Shown: piece by piece, positions 8,729-16,796 of the stretch
Layout: every line of letters starts with the position of its first letter
Numbering within the stretch: the stretch's first letter is position 1
Origin: TMP-24 sp041397305
GTDB lineage: Bacteria; Pseudomonadota; Alphaproteobacteria; Rhodobacterales; Rhodobacteraceae
NCBI GenBank assembly: GCA_041397305.1
Contig: JAWKWX010000005.1
Span: forward strand, 154,478-218,477
Direction: 5' to 3'
DNA length: 64,000 nt
Made by a program: the position numbers and the translations under genes
Notes under the pieces: generated by a model
Told to the model about the DNA's origin: nothing
Database searches by the model: none
The model's input: only the letters and a program-made list of their open reading frames with translations

Positions 8729-8753
8729 GGGGGAGTGCTGACGGCACTCCCCC
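8729..8753 (+). terminator. rho-independent terminator-like hairpin
   Basis: Perfect 10-bp arms, GGGGGAGTGC and GCACTCCCCC, with a 5-base loop. It starts 36 bases after the stop of the VPLPA-CTERM gene. Only a short TT follows the stem, so the U-tract is weak, but the stem is very stable. Confidence 0.75.
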
Positions 8754-8802
8754 TTCGCATTGTCCCTTCCAAATCGCCGGAGCCCATGGCAGTTTCCGCG
8801 CC

Positions 8803-9876
8803 ATGCGCGACTTCATCATCATCGGCGGCGGCATCGCGGGCATCTCGGCGGCGGCGGAGCTGTCAAAGATCGGAACGGTAACGGTTCTTGAGGCGGAGGG
8901 GGCGCTCGCCCACCATGCCTCGGGCCGGTCGGCGGCGCTTTACGAGCCGCATTATGGACTGCCGCCCATCGTGGCCCTGTCGCTGGCGAGCGGCGACGAA
9001 CTCCGTGCCAAGGATGGTATCCTCAGCCCGCGCGGCATGATGGTGCTTGCGGGCGCCCATGAACGCGCTGCCTTCGAGAAGGAGCGCAAGGGTTTCAACC
9101 TCGACGACCTGACGATCGAGGAGGCGCGGGCGCGGTTCCCGATCCTCAATCCGGATCGTGTCGCCTACGCGGCGGCGGCTGACCATGCCTGGGACATCGA
9201 CACCGATCTGCTGATCCAGGGTTATCTTAAGGAGGCGCGGGCGCGGGGCGCAGAAGTTCTGCCGAAGGCACGCGCGGCCGCGATCGACCGGTTGCCTGGC
9301 GGTTGGCATGTGGCGACCGCGCAAGGCGACCACGAGGGCCGGATTCTGGTCAACGCCTCCGGGGCCTGGGTGGACGAGGTGGCGAAACTGGCAGGCATGG
9401 GGCCCTTGGGTTTCACGCCGATGCGCCGTTCGATGGCGCGGATCCCGGCACCGGGCGGGCTTGATCCCGCGCGCTGGCCGATGGTCTTCGGGGTCGGCGA
9501 AAGCTGGTATTGCAAGCCCGACGCGGGCGCGCTGATCGTTTCGCCTGCGGAAGAACATCCCGCCGATCCGCACGATGCCTGGGCCGACGACATGGTGCTG
9601 GCCGAAGGGCTGGCGCGGTTCGAGGAAAAGGTGACGGAGCCTGTCACGCGGCTCATCGCGTCCTGGGCGGGGCTAAGGACCTTTTCACCCGACCGGGTGC
9701 CGGTGATCGGCTTTGCGCCCTCCGACCCGGGGTTCTTCTGGCTGGCCGGTCAAGGCGGGTACGGGTTCCAGAGCGCGCCCGGGGTCAGCCGGCTGGTGGG
9801 CGACCTCGTCGCAGGTCGCGCACCTGCGATCGGCGCGGATGTCGTGGCTGCGGTCACACCCGCCCGCTTTCAGTAA
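8803..9876 (+). CDS. FAD-dependent oxidoreductase, DAO family
   Basis: A 357-residue D-amino-acid-oxidase-fold flavoprotein. The N-terminal dinucleotide motif is IIGGGIAGISAAAELS, followed by VLEAEG and the substrate-lid region. GLRTFSPDRVPVIG and the C-terminal AGQGGYGFQSAPG are the usual FAD-contact segments near the end of this family. It probably oxidises an amino acid or N-methyl amino acid; the substrate is unknown. The ATG at 8803 is chosen because the FAD motif starts immediately after it. It stands between a terminator and the GH25 gene. Confidence 0.88.
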   Translation: MRDFIIIGGGIAGISAAAELSKIGTVTVLEAEGALAHHASGRSAALYEPHYGLPPIVALSLASGDELRAKDGILSPRGMMVLAGAHERAAFEKERKGFNLDDLTIEEARARFPILNPDRVAYAAAADHAWDIDTDLLIQGYLKEARARGAEVLPKARAAAIDRLPGGWHVATAQGDHEGRILVNASGAWVDEVAKLAGMGPLGFTPMRRSMARIPAPGGLDPARWPMVFGVGESWYCKPDAGALIVSPAEEHPADPHDAWADDMVLAEGLARFEEKVTEPVTRLIASWAGLRTFSPDRVPVIGFAPSDPGFFWLAGQGGYGFQSAPGVSRLVGDLVAGRAPAIGADVVAAVTPARFQ

Positions 9877-9921
9877 GACAAACCGGACCCGGCCACGAGA
9901 GCCGGGCCAGACGAGGCAGGA

Positions 9922-10698
9922 ATGAAGAGCGGTTTGAAGAAGATCCTTGGGCTTGCGGTACTATTGGCACTTGCGGCCTGCGGCGGCGGCAGCCGCCATC
10001 CCTATGGCCTGCCTGAACAGTTCAATGACGCGAAGCCCTGGGCCTGGCGCGGCACCGTGCCCGCGCATTACGAGATCCATGGCGTCGATGTCTCGCGCTA
10101 TCAGGGCGACGTTGACTGGTTCCGCGCCGCCGGGTCGGGCGTGCGCTTTGCCTTCATCAAGGCGACCGAAGGCGGCGATGTCGCCGACCCGCAATTCGCG
10201 GCGCATTGGTACGCGGCGGCGCAGGCGGGAATTCCGCGCGGCGCCTATCATTTCTACTATTTCTGCCGGACCGGCGCCGAGCAGGCCGCCTGGTTCATCC
10301 AGCATGCCCCGCGCGAACTGGGTGCTTTGCCCCCGGTCCTCGATATCGAATGGACGCGCTCTCGCAACTGCCCGCAGCGTCCGGATGCCGAGACCGTCCG
10401 GGCGGAAGCAGCTGCCTTCCTTGCCATTGTACAGGCCTATTACGGGCGCACGCCGATCATCTATACGACCGTCGATTTCTGGGAACAGAACGAAATGTGG
10501 CGCCTGCAGGGTTATGAATTCTGGCTCCGCTCGGTCGCGGGGCACCCGCGCGACACCTATGGCGGGCATCACTGGAGCTTCTGGCAATATACCGGCACCG
10601 GCCTTGCGCCGGGCTTCCGCGGCCAGGTGGATCTCAACGCTTTTGCCGGGACCGAGGCGGACTGGCAGGCCTGGCTCGCGGCGCGCGTGCAGCAATGA
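9922..10698 (+). CDS. glycoside hydrolase family 25 lipoprotein (lysozyme-like)
   Basis: A 258-residue lipoprotein with a type II signal ending in the lipobox LAAC (Cys20), so it is anchored in an envelope membrane. The GH25 fold is clear: GVDVSRYQGDVDW at the start, AFIKATEGG, GAYHFYYF, the acidic strand-end pair PPVLDIEW with catalytic Asp/Glu, and HWSFWQYT near the end. GH25 enzymes cleave the MurNAc-GlcNAc bond of peptidoglycan. A role in wall remodelling is inferred. It lies 45 bases after the oxidoreductase gene in the same orientation. Confidence 0.92.
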   Translation: MKSGLKKILGLAVLLALAACGGGSRHPYGLPEQFNDAKPWAWRGTVPAHYEIHGVDVSRYQGDVDWFRAAGSGVRFAFIKATEGGDVADPQFAAHWYAAAQAGIPRGAYHFYYFCRTGAEQAAWFIQHAPRELGALPPVLDIEWTRSRNCPQRPDAETVRAEAAAFLAIVQAYYGRTPIIYTTVDFWEQNEMWRLQGYEFWLRSVAGHPRDTYGGHHWSFWQYTGTGLAPGFRGQVDLNAFAGTEADWQAWLAARVQQ

Positions 10699-10719
10699 TG
10701 CGGCCAAGGGTCGCGCGAT

Positions 10720-10734
10720 CTGGCATCGTGCCAG
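10720..10734 (+). terminator. small hairpin downstream of the GH25 gene
   Basis: A 6-bp perfect stem, CTGGCA/TGCCAG, around a TCG triloop, 21 bases after the stop. No T-run follows. A GC-rich GCCGCG/CGCGGC stem lies further down. It may end or stabilise the upstream transcript; the evidence is structural only. Confidence 0.35.
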
Positions 10735-10828
10735 CAGCTGTGCGACACTTCCGTCAGCCACCGGACGCCGCGAGCCCAAAGCCGCGCGGCGCGGCAGCCG
10801 AAAAGGGATGTGCAACCGGGGTCTGACC

Positions 10829-12223
10829 ATGCTGATGATGAACCGCCGCTGCCTGCTGGGCACCGCGATGGCCGCCGGGGCCATGGCGATCGGGGTGCGG
10901 GCGACCGGCGGTGGCGCGGCACCCCCCCTCCGCCTCACCCCCGGCCCGGTCCGATTTGACCTGACCGGACGCGGGGTGACCGAGGCGATGATGGGCTTCT
11001 CGCCAGATGGCCCGCCGCCGGTGATCCGGCTAAGGCAGGGCGTGCCTGCAGAAATCATCGTGGAGAACCGGCTGGAGGAAATCACCACTGTTCACTGGCA
11101 TGGGATGCGCCTGCCGGTGGATCAGGATGGCGTCCCCTGGCTCACCCAGCTGCCAATCGGCGCGGGAGAGACCTACCGCTACAGCTTCACCCCGCCTGAC
11201 GCGGGAACCTACTGGTATCATCCCCATTGCAACACGCTTGAGCAGATCGCGCGCGGGCTTGCGGGAATCCTCGTGGTCGAGGAGGCCGAGCCTCAGCCCT
11301 TCGATGCCGATCTTGCGCTGCAGATCCGCGATTTCCGGCTGGGGGGCGACGGGCAGTTCATCGAGATCTACAAGCCCCGCAACATGGCACGCGGCGGTAC
11401 GCTTGGCACCGTCAGTACCGTGAACTGGCAGCTCGCCCCGGTGCTGACCGTCCCCGCGGGCAGCCTTGTGCGGCTGCGCCTTGCCGTCACGGATGTGACA
11501 CGCGTCTATGACCTGTCGCTTGCGGGCGCAAAGGCGGCGCTGATCGCGCTCGACGGCCAGCCGCTTCCCGCGCCAGAACCGCTGCCCGATCCCCTGATCC
11601 TCGCCCCCGGCCAGCGCGCCGACCTCGCGGTCGTGATGCCTGACGAGGGGCAGGCGGTCACGCTTGGCTTCACCAGGACGAGCGGGAAGTCGGAGGCGCT
11701 CGCCACGATCCGCGCGACCGGGACGATTCTCGGCCGCAGTCTCGACGGGCTCGCGCCGCTGCCGCCCAATCCGACGCCGCCGCCCGATCTGGCAACTGCG
11801 GAACGGCTCGATTTCACCTTCGGCTGGTCGCCAGATGGCAAGGCGCCCGACACCGGCGGCTTCTGCGGCGACGTGCCCTACCGGTTTTGGTCGATCAACC
11901 GCGTTGCCTACGGGGGCGACGCCCCGCCCGACCCGACGCGTCCCGGCCGCCCGCTTGCGACGCTTTCGCGCGGGCGGAGCTACATCCTGCGAATGATGAA
12001 CGAAACGCAGAACGATCATCCGATCCATCTGCACGGGCTGGCCATGCACCTCCTCGGACCAGACGGCCGCCCGACCGGCCGGGTGCAGGATACGGTGCTC
12101 CTGCGCAGCCATGAAAGTGCTGAGGTCGCGGTTCTTGCCGACAATCCCGGCGACTGGGTCTTTCACTGCCATGTGATCGAACATCAGAAAAGCGGGCTGG
12201 CCGGGTTCATCCGGGTCGTCTGA
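10829..12223 (+). CDS. Tat-exported multicopper oxidase
   Basis: A three-cupredoxin-domain oxidase of about 464 residues with a twin-arginine-type leader (NRRCLLGTAMAAGAMA). Copper ligands are visible: HWHG and WYHPH in the first domain, HPIHLHG and FHCHVIEHQKSGL in the last. The position that is Met in CueO (ten residues after the type 1 Cys) is Leu here. Such enzymes oxidise Cu(I), phenolics or other reductants with O2 in the periplasm. The start is uncertain among 10808, 10829 and 10835; none has a strong ribosome site. Confidence 0.9.
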   Translation: MLMMNRRCLLGTAMAAGAMAIGVRATGGGAAPPLRLTPGPVRFDLTGRGVTEAMMGFSPDGPPPVIRLRQGVPAEIIVENRLEEITTVHWHGMRLPVDQDGVPWLTQLPIGAGETYRYSFTPPDAGTYWYHPHCNTLEQIARGLAGILVVEEAEPQPFDADLALQIRDFRLGGDGQFIEIYKPRNMARGGTLGTVSTVNWQLAPVLTVPAGSLVRLRLAVTDVTRVYDLSLAGAKAALIALDGQPLPAPEPLPDPLILAPGQRADLAVVMPDEGQAVTLGFTRTSGKSEALATIRATGTILGRSLDGLAPLPPNPTPPPDLATAERLDFTFGWSPDGKAPDTGGFCGDVPYRFWSINRVAYGGDAPPDPTRPGRPLATLSRGRSYILRMMNETQNDHPIHLHGLAMHLLGPDGRPTGRVQDTVLLRSHESAEVAVLADNPGDWVFHCHVIEHQKSGLAGFIRVV

Positions 12224-12252
12224 GGGAATACCTATTCGAAAATGCGAATGTG

Positions 12253-12266
12253 TTGACCTGTGTCAA
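12253..12266 (+). promoter_or_regulatory. FNR/CRP-family binding site candidate
   Basis: TTGAC-CTGT-GTCAA is a perfect dyad with the half-sites and 4-base spacing of FNR/DNR-type regulators (consensus TTGAT-N4-ATCAA for FnrL; TTGAC variants are common). It is 58 bases upstream of the AhpD-like gene. A second dyad, ATTCG-N6-CGAAT, lies just upstream of it. It could also act on readthrough from the oxidase gene. Confidence 0.5.
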
Positions 12267-12323
12267 GGCGGGTGGCGCCTGGCCGAGCCAGATGAGGCGA
12301 GCACACGGCATGAAGGACCAGCA

Positions 12324-12656
12324 ATGTACAAGGCAAAGATTTCCGAGATGCGGGGCGAATTGCGCGGGCTGAACAAGCTCATCCCCGAGACGATGGCCGA
12401 ATTCGGCGCGCTGTCGAAAGCGGCGAAAGACGGGGGGCCGCTATCAGTCAAGGAAAAGGAATATGTGGCGCTCGGCATTGCGGTAAGCCAGCGATGTGAA
12501 CCTTGCATCAATTTCCATGTCGAGGCGCTGATGAGGGCGGGCGCCACGCGCGACGAACTGGGGTCCGTCCTGTCGATGTCGATCCAGATGGGCGGCGGCC
12601 CGGCGGTCATGTATGCGGCGCATGCGCTCGCCTGCTGGGACGAGCTGGCGGCCTGA
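12324..12656 (+). CDS. carboxymuconolactone decarboxylase family (AhpD-like) protein
   Basis: A small 110-residue all-helical protein with the AhpD redox signature: Cys58, Cys61 and His65 in QRCEPCINFHVEAL. In this family the Cys pair and His give alkylhydroperoxidase-type disulfide chemistry. Absence of the decarboxylase-type context argues against a role in aromatic degradation. An FNR-type dyad upstream suggests oxygen or NO control. The neighbouring multicopper oxidase may share an oxidative-stress role; that link is inference. Confidence 0.88.
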   Translation: MYKAKISEMRGELRGLNKLIPETMAEFGALSKAAKDGGPLSVKEKEYVALGIAVSQRCEPCINFHVEALMRAGATRDELGSVLSMSIQMGGGPAVMYAAHALACWDELAA

Positions 12657-12775
12657 GCGAGGTATCGGGCCGGTCCGGCGCCCGCGGCGCGGGCAAGGCT
12701 GGAAATCCGCAGCGCGCCTGCGTAATAAGGGCCTCCGCGGCCGTCCGCCAAGGGGCGGCGCAAGGAGAATGCCCG

Positions 12776-13768
12776 ATGCAAGCGACCGCAGCCACCAGGG
12801 CCGCGCCTCTGTCCGTCGCGCCGATGATGGACTGGACCGACCGTCACTGCCGGTTCCTGCACCGGCAGATATCGCGTCATGCGCTGCTTTATACCGAGAT
12901 GGTGACGGCACCCGCCGTCATTCACGGGCCGCGTGACCGGCTTTTGGGCTTCGACCCGGCCGAACATCCTGTAGCGTTGCAACTCGGCGGCTCCGATCCG
13001 GCCGAACTGGCCGAAGCCACGCGGATCGCGGCGGGCCATGGCTATGACGAGATCAACCTCAATGTCGGCTGCCCGTCCGACCGGGTGCAGTCGGGCTGTT
13101 TCGGCGCGGTGCTGATGGAGCGGCCAGCGCTGGTCGCCGAATGCGTGACGGCGATGATCGAGGCGAGCCCCGTCGAGGTGACGGTGAAATGCCGGATCGG
13201 CGTGGACGACCAGGTGCCGGAAGAGGTGCTGCCCGCCTTCATCGAAACGGTCGCGGCCGCGGGCGTCACGCGGTTTGCCGTCCATGCGCGAAAGGCCTGG
13301 CTGCAAGGCCTGAGCCCCAAGGAGAACCGCGAGATCCCGCCGCTCGATTATCCGCTCGTCCTGGCGATGAAGCGGGCCTTTCCGCAACTCCACATCTCGG
13401 TCAATGGTGGGATCGCGAGCCTCGATCAGGCCAGGCAGTTCCTTGACCAGGGCCTCGACGGCGCGATGATCGGGCGGGCGGCCTATCATACGCCGTTCGA
13501 CGTGCTCGGCCGGGCCGATGAGGTGATCTTCGGCGCGGGGCAGGGGCCCGACCGGCTGGAGGTCGTGGACCGGATGCGGCCCTATATCGCCGCCCATCTG
13601 GCGCGGGGCGGACGGCTGCATCAGATCACCCGCCATATGCTCGGCCTTTTCCACGGCCAGCCCGGCGCGCGCGGCTGGCGGCGGCTGCTGTCAGAGCGGG
13701 CGAACCTTGCCGGTGCCGGGCTCGAGGTGGTCGACGCGGCACTCGCCAGCATATCCGAACCCGCCTGA
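12776..13768 (+). CDS. dusA: tRNA-dihydrouridine(20/20a) synthase DusA
   Basis: An FMN enzyme that reduces uridine 20/20a in the tRNA D-loop using NADPH; 330 residues. The DusA-type start SVAPMMDWTDRHCRFLHR is followed by the catalytic NVGCP motif (Cys99), SDRVQSGCFGA, the TVKCRIGVDD strand, HARKAWLQGLSPKENR, and the C-terminal helical tRNA-binding domain with RHMLGLFHGQPGAR. AAGGAG lies 8 bases before the chosen ATG. A longer in-frame extension upstream has no similarity to the family. Confidence 0.96.
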   Translation: MQATAATRAAPLSVAPMMDWTDRHCRFLHRQISRHALLYTEMVTAPAVIHGPRDRLLGFDPAEHPVALQLGGSDPAELAEATRIAAGHGYDEINLNVGCPSDRVQSGCFGAVLMERPALVAECVTAMIEASPVEVTVKCRIGVDDQVPEEVLPAFIETVAAAGVTRFAVHARKAWLQGLSPKENREIPPLDYPLVLAMKRAFPQLHISVNGGIASLDQARQFLDQGLDGAMIGRAAYHTPFDVLGRADEVIFGAGQGPDRLEVVDRMRPYIAAHLARGGRLHQITRHMLGLFHGQPGARGWRRLLSERANLAGAGLEVVDAALASISEPA

Positions 13769-13836
13769 TTGCCACGGGCGCTGGCCAAGCTGTGCCGGGG
13801 CCGCTATCACTTCCGGGGCGAGACGGGGAGATGATC

Positions 13837-14655
13837 ATGCCGCAGGCCGAACAACTGGTGCCGATGCTGTTCCTTCTGGCGGCGATCGGGGCCTTTGCAG
13901 GGGCGATCGCCGGGCTTCTGGGCGTAGGCGGCGGCATCATCCTGGTGCCTGCCTTCTTCTACGCTTTCAGCGCGCTCGGTTACGGCGGGCCGGACCTGAT
14001 GCAGGTCTGCCTCGCCACTTCGCTTGCCACGATCATCGTGACCTCGACGCGCTCGGTTCTCGCCCATAACCGCAAGGGCGCGGTCGATTGGACGATCCTG
14101 AAAGGCTGGGCGCCGGGGATTGCGGTCGGCGCTGTCTTTGGCACGCTGGCGGTCGCGCAATTGCGTACGCCCGCACTGCAGGCGATCTTCGGCTCGCTGG
14201 CCCTGGTGGTAGCCTTCTACCTCGGGCTTGGACGCAGTCACTGGCGGCTCGGGCCCGCGATGCCGACAGGGGTGGTGCGGGCCGCGCTGTCGCCGCTGGT
14301 CGGGTTCCTTTCGGTGCTGATGGGCATCGGTGGCGGGTCTTTCGGCGTGCCGCTCATGAGCCTTTACGCCGTGCCGATCCACCGGGCCGTGGCGACGGCG
14401 GCGGGCTTCGGCGTGGTGATCGCCGTGCCGTCGGTCGCGGGGTTCCTGATGCAATCGGTCGAGGGTGCGCCGCCCTATACGCTGGGGGCCGTCAACCTGC
14501 CCGCCTTCGCCGTGATCATCGCCATGACGCTGATCACCACACCTTGGGGGGTGAAGCTTGCCCATGCGATGGATCCGGCGCCCCTGAAGCGGGTCTTCGC
14601 GATCTTTCTTGCGATCGTGGCGCTGAACATGCTGCGGAAGGCGGCCGGCTGGTAG
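13837..14655 (+). CDS. TauE/SafE-type sulfite/anion exporter family membrane protein
   Basis: A 272-residue polytopic inner-membrane protein with about eight hydrophobic spans arranged as two repeats, each opening with a glycine-rich GLLGVGGGIILVP or LMGIGGGSFGVP loop, the hallmark of the family. Members export sulfite, sulfoacetate or other small anions; the substrate here is unknown. The ATG at 13837 has GGGGAG 6 bases upstream, whereas the ATG two codons earlier abuts that site. It converges with the minus-strand DUF1289 gene. Confidence 0.9.
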   Translation: MPQAEQLVPMLFLLAAIGAFAGAIAGLLGVGGGIILVPAFFYAFSALGYGGPDLMQVCLATSLATIIVTSTRSVLAHNRKGAVDWTILKGWAPGIAVGAVFGTLAVAQLRTPALQAIFGSLALVVAFYLGLGRSHWRLGPAMPTGVVRAALSPLVGFLSVLMGIGGGSFGVPLMSLYAVPIHRAVATAAGFGVVIAVPSVAGFLMQSVEGAPPYTLGAVNLPAFAVIIAMTLITTPWGVKLAHAMDPAPLKRVFAIFLAIVALNMLRKAAGW

Positions 14656-14687
14656 GGTAGGGCCGCAGCGCCCCGGTCAGTCGGCGG

Positions 14688-14948
14688 TCAGTCGCCGGTC
14701 CGGGCGGCGAGCCGCGCGGCACGGCCGCCGCGCCGGAGCGCCAGGCGCGGCGCGCGGGTCGGAAGCTCAGCCATCACTTCGCGCCGCCGCTCGGGTTCCA
14801 TCCGGCTCCAGCCCGCGATCTCGTCGATGGTGCGGAAGCATCCCACGCAGATCCGCTCGGTGGGATGGATGGTGCAGAGCTTCACACAGGGGCTTTCCAC
14901 CTCGTTCCGCTTCCAGACCCGGTCCTGAAGATCGCGCATTTCATCCAT
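14688..14948 (-). CDS. DUF1289 domain protein
   Basis: An 86-residue cytosolic protein with the DUF1289 cysteine pattern SPCVKLCTIHPTERICVGCFRT: four cysteines that probably bind a metal or Fe-S centre, followed by the conserved EIAGWSRM segment. The C-terminus is Arg-rich. The function is unknown in the family. Its start overlaps the ruvX stop by 8 bases, so it is the last gene of the ccmI-ruvX-DUF1289 operon. Confidence 0.9.
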   Translation of the reverse strand: MDEMRDLQDRVWKRNEVESPCVKLCTIHPTERICVGCFRTIDEIAGWSRMEPERRREVMAELPTRAPRLALRRGGRAARLAARTGD

Positions 14949-15414
14949 GCCGAAGATGCCCGATCCTGTCGAGCGCTCCTTGCAGGATAAACCCGGCGGC
15001 GACGTGATCTATGACCTGCGAGCGACGTTTTCGTGACGTATCCGCCTCCAGAAGCGCCCGTTCGGCCGCGACCGTGGACAGACGTTCGTCCCAGAAGGTG
15101 ATCGGCAGGTCGGTCAGCCGTTCGAGGTTGCGGGCGAAAGCCCGGGTCGACTGGCAGCGCGGGCCCTCGCTGCCGTCCATGTTGCGGGGCAGGCCGAGGA
15201 CGATGCCGGCGATCTCGCGCTCTGCCACGATCTTCAGAAGGGCCGTCGCGTCGGCGGTGAATTTCGTCCGCCGGATCGTGAGGAGCGGCGAGGCGACGGA
15301 CAGCTGGCGATCGGAAACCGCGACGCCGATGGTCTTCTCCCCAAGGTCGAGGCCGACGAGCGCGCGCAAGGGCGCGAGGCGGCGCGCGAAATCGCCTGCG
15401 TCGTCGGCGATCAT
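14941..15414 (-). CDS. ruvX: Holliday junction resolvase-like / pre-16S rRNA nuclease YqgF
   Basis: A 157-residue RNase H-fold nuclease. The N-terminal strand LVGLDLGEKTIGVAVSD carries the first catalytic Asp. IVLGLPRNMDGSEGPR and the WDERLSTVAAERALLEAD helix are typical, and DHVAAGFILQGALD supplies the last acidic residue. In E. coli YqgF works in 16S rRNA 5'-end maturation; a Holliday-junction role has also been proposed. It overlaps ccmI by 4 bases (ATGA) and the DUF1289 gene by 8, so translation of all three is probably coupled. Confidence 0.95.
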   Translation of the reverse strand: MIADDAGDFARRLAPLRALVGLDLGEKTIGVAVSDRQLSVASPLLTIRRTKFTADATALLKIVAEREIAGIVLGLPRNMDGSEGPRCQSTRAFARNLERLTDLPITFWDERLSTVAAERALLEADTSRKRRSQVIDHVAAGFILQGALDRIGHLRHG

Positions 15415-16589
15415 TCCGCCACCCCCGCCGCTTCCGCTTCAGCCCGCACGGCAGCCAGTCCGCCCGGATCGCCCGCGAGCGCCGCCTGCGCCAGGCCCCA
15501 GGCGGCGCGAGCGCGATCCGTTTCCTTCAGCACGCCGAGCGCGCGCACCAGCCGCGCCCATTCCTCGGCGCTGCCGCCCTCTGTCTTGAGCCGCGCCTCA
15601 AGACCGTCGACCATGCCCGCGATCATCTGGGCCTGATCCGGATCAAACGCCGGGGCGGCCTTGCGGGGCGGCTGGTAGTCCACACCCGAAGCTGCAGCGA
15701 GCCCCTCGATATTCGCCTCGATGAACGGGACCCACGGCGCCTCTGCCGGGCTGTCGGCGAGGAGGTCGCGCCAGAGGATGAAGGCCCGGTCGGGCCGCCC
15801 GGTCTGCGCCTCGACGAGCCCGGCATAGAAGCGCGCGGTGCCGTTTGCCGGATCGGCCTTCAGGGCGGCGGCCACCGCCTGTTCGGCCGCCTCGGTCACC
15901 GTGCCATCGGCCGCAAGCACCAGCGCATCGGCAAGCGCTGCGAAGTCGGCCGATGTTGCCCCGGCGCCGAGCGCCGCGACAAGCCGCTCTTCGGCCCGCG
16001 CGGCAGCCGACAGGTTGCCAAGCCTGCGCTCGTTGTCGGCCAACAGCCGCAGGCCCTGCACATCATTCGGCCGCTCCGCCACCGCCGCGCGAAGTTTTTC
16101 CATCAGATCAGCATATTGCGCATCCGGCGACGGGGCGGGCACGCGGGTTTTCGCGGCCTCTCCCTCGGCCTCCGCTTGACTGGGCCGACCGGCCTTCAGC
16201 GCATCGGCCTTCGCGATCCGCCCGGAATGCGGAAGGTCGGGGTAGTCCGGCACGCCGAGCCTGAGATAAAGGCCCGCGGCCCCCGCGACCGCCAGAACGG
16301 CGAGCGCGAGCGGCACCGCCACGCCGCCGGTCTTGACCGCAACCAGGGCCGTGCCCTGACGGTCGATCGACAGGATGCGGCGCTTGATCTCAAGCCTCAG
16401 CGCCTCGGCTTCCTCCGCCCCGATCGTGCCGCGCGCCAGGTCGCGGTCGACCTCGCCAAGCTGCTGCTTGTAAAGCGTCAGGTCGGATGCGGGCGCGGGC
16501 CCCCCGTCGGCGGCCACGCGCCGTCCGGACAGCCACAGCGCCGCCGGGATCAGGGCCGCGAGGGCCGTCGCGATAAGCCAGAAGACCAT
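15411..16589 (-). CDS. ccmI: c-type cytochrome biogenesis protein CcmI
   Basis: A 392-residue inner-membrane component of the Ccm system I apparatus, which chaperones apocytochrome c to the CcmFH heme ligase. It has two membrane segments (residues 3-20 and about 80-100) separated by a cytoplasmic loop with the family motif LYKQQLGEVDRDLARGTI, and a large periplasmic TPR-rich domain that binds the apocytochrome C-terminus. CGGAGGTGGC precedes the ATG. The other ccm genes are not in this window. Confidence 0.93.
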   Translation of the reverse strand: MVFWLIATALAALIPAALWLSGRRVAADGGPAPASDLTLYKQQLGEVDRDLARGTIGAEEAEALRLEIKRRILSIDRQGTALVAVKTGGVAVPLALAVLAVAGAAGLYLRLGVPDYPDLPHSGRIAKADALKAGRPSQAEAEGEAAKTRVPAPSPDAQYADLMEKLRAAVAERPNDVQGLRLLADNERRLGNLSAAARAEERLVAALGAGATSADFAALADALVLAADGTVTEAAEQAVAAALKADPANGTARFYAGLVEAQTGRPDRAFILWRDLLADSPAEAPWVPFIEANIEGLAAASGVDYQPPRKAAPAFDPDQAQMIAGMVDGLEARLKTEGGSAEEWARLVRALGVLKETDRARAAWGLAQAALAGDPGGLAAVRAEAEAAGVAE

Positions 16590-16617
16590 GCCACCTCCGG
16601 GTTCCGTCTTTCACATA

Positions 16618-16652
16618 GGGCTTTCCGGCCCGGCCCGGAAGCCGGAAAGCCC
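16618..16652. repeat. long perfect inverted repeat between ccmI and soxB
   Basis: Perfect 12-base arms, GGGCTTTCCGGC and GCCGGAAAGCCC, separated by 11 bases that are also GC-rich. It lies in the divergent space 29 bases upstream of ccmI, where a terminator is not expected in either direction. It could be a structured ccmI leader, an attenuator or an operator. Confidence 0.65.
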
Positions 16653-16678
16653 ATAACCGACCCTGCCTGCGGTTTCAT

Positions 16679-16710
16679 GTCGCAAATGTCGCAAATTTCT
16701 CAATTGCGAC
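16679..16710. promoter_or_regulatory. GTCGCAA operator-like array upstream of soxB
   Basis: GTCGCAA occurs at 16679 and 16688 as a direct repeat, and as the inverse TTGCGAC at 16704-16710. The latter two form a dyad with a 9-base spacer. The cluster lies about 90 bases upstream of soxB and 90 upstream of ccmI, as expected for a transcription-factor site in a divergent promoter. I do not recognise the regulator. Confidence 0.5.
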
Positions 16711-16796
16711 GTTTGCCAACCTGAGGCAAAACCCGCGTCATTCCATGTGGGACGGGAAGGCGGCACCTGACCGCCGGGAAGGATTCGGGCCCCCCA

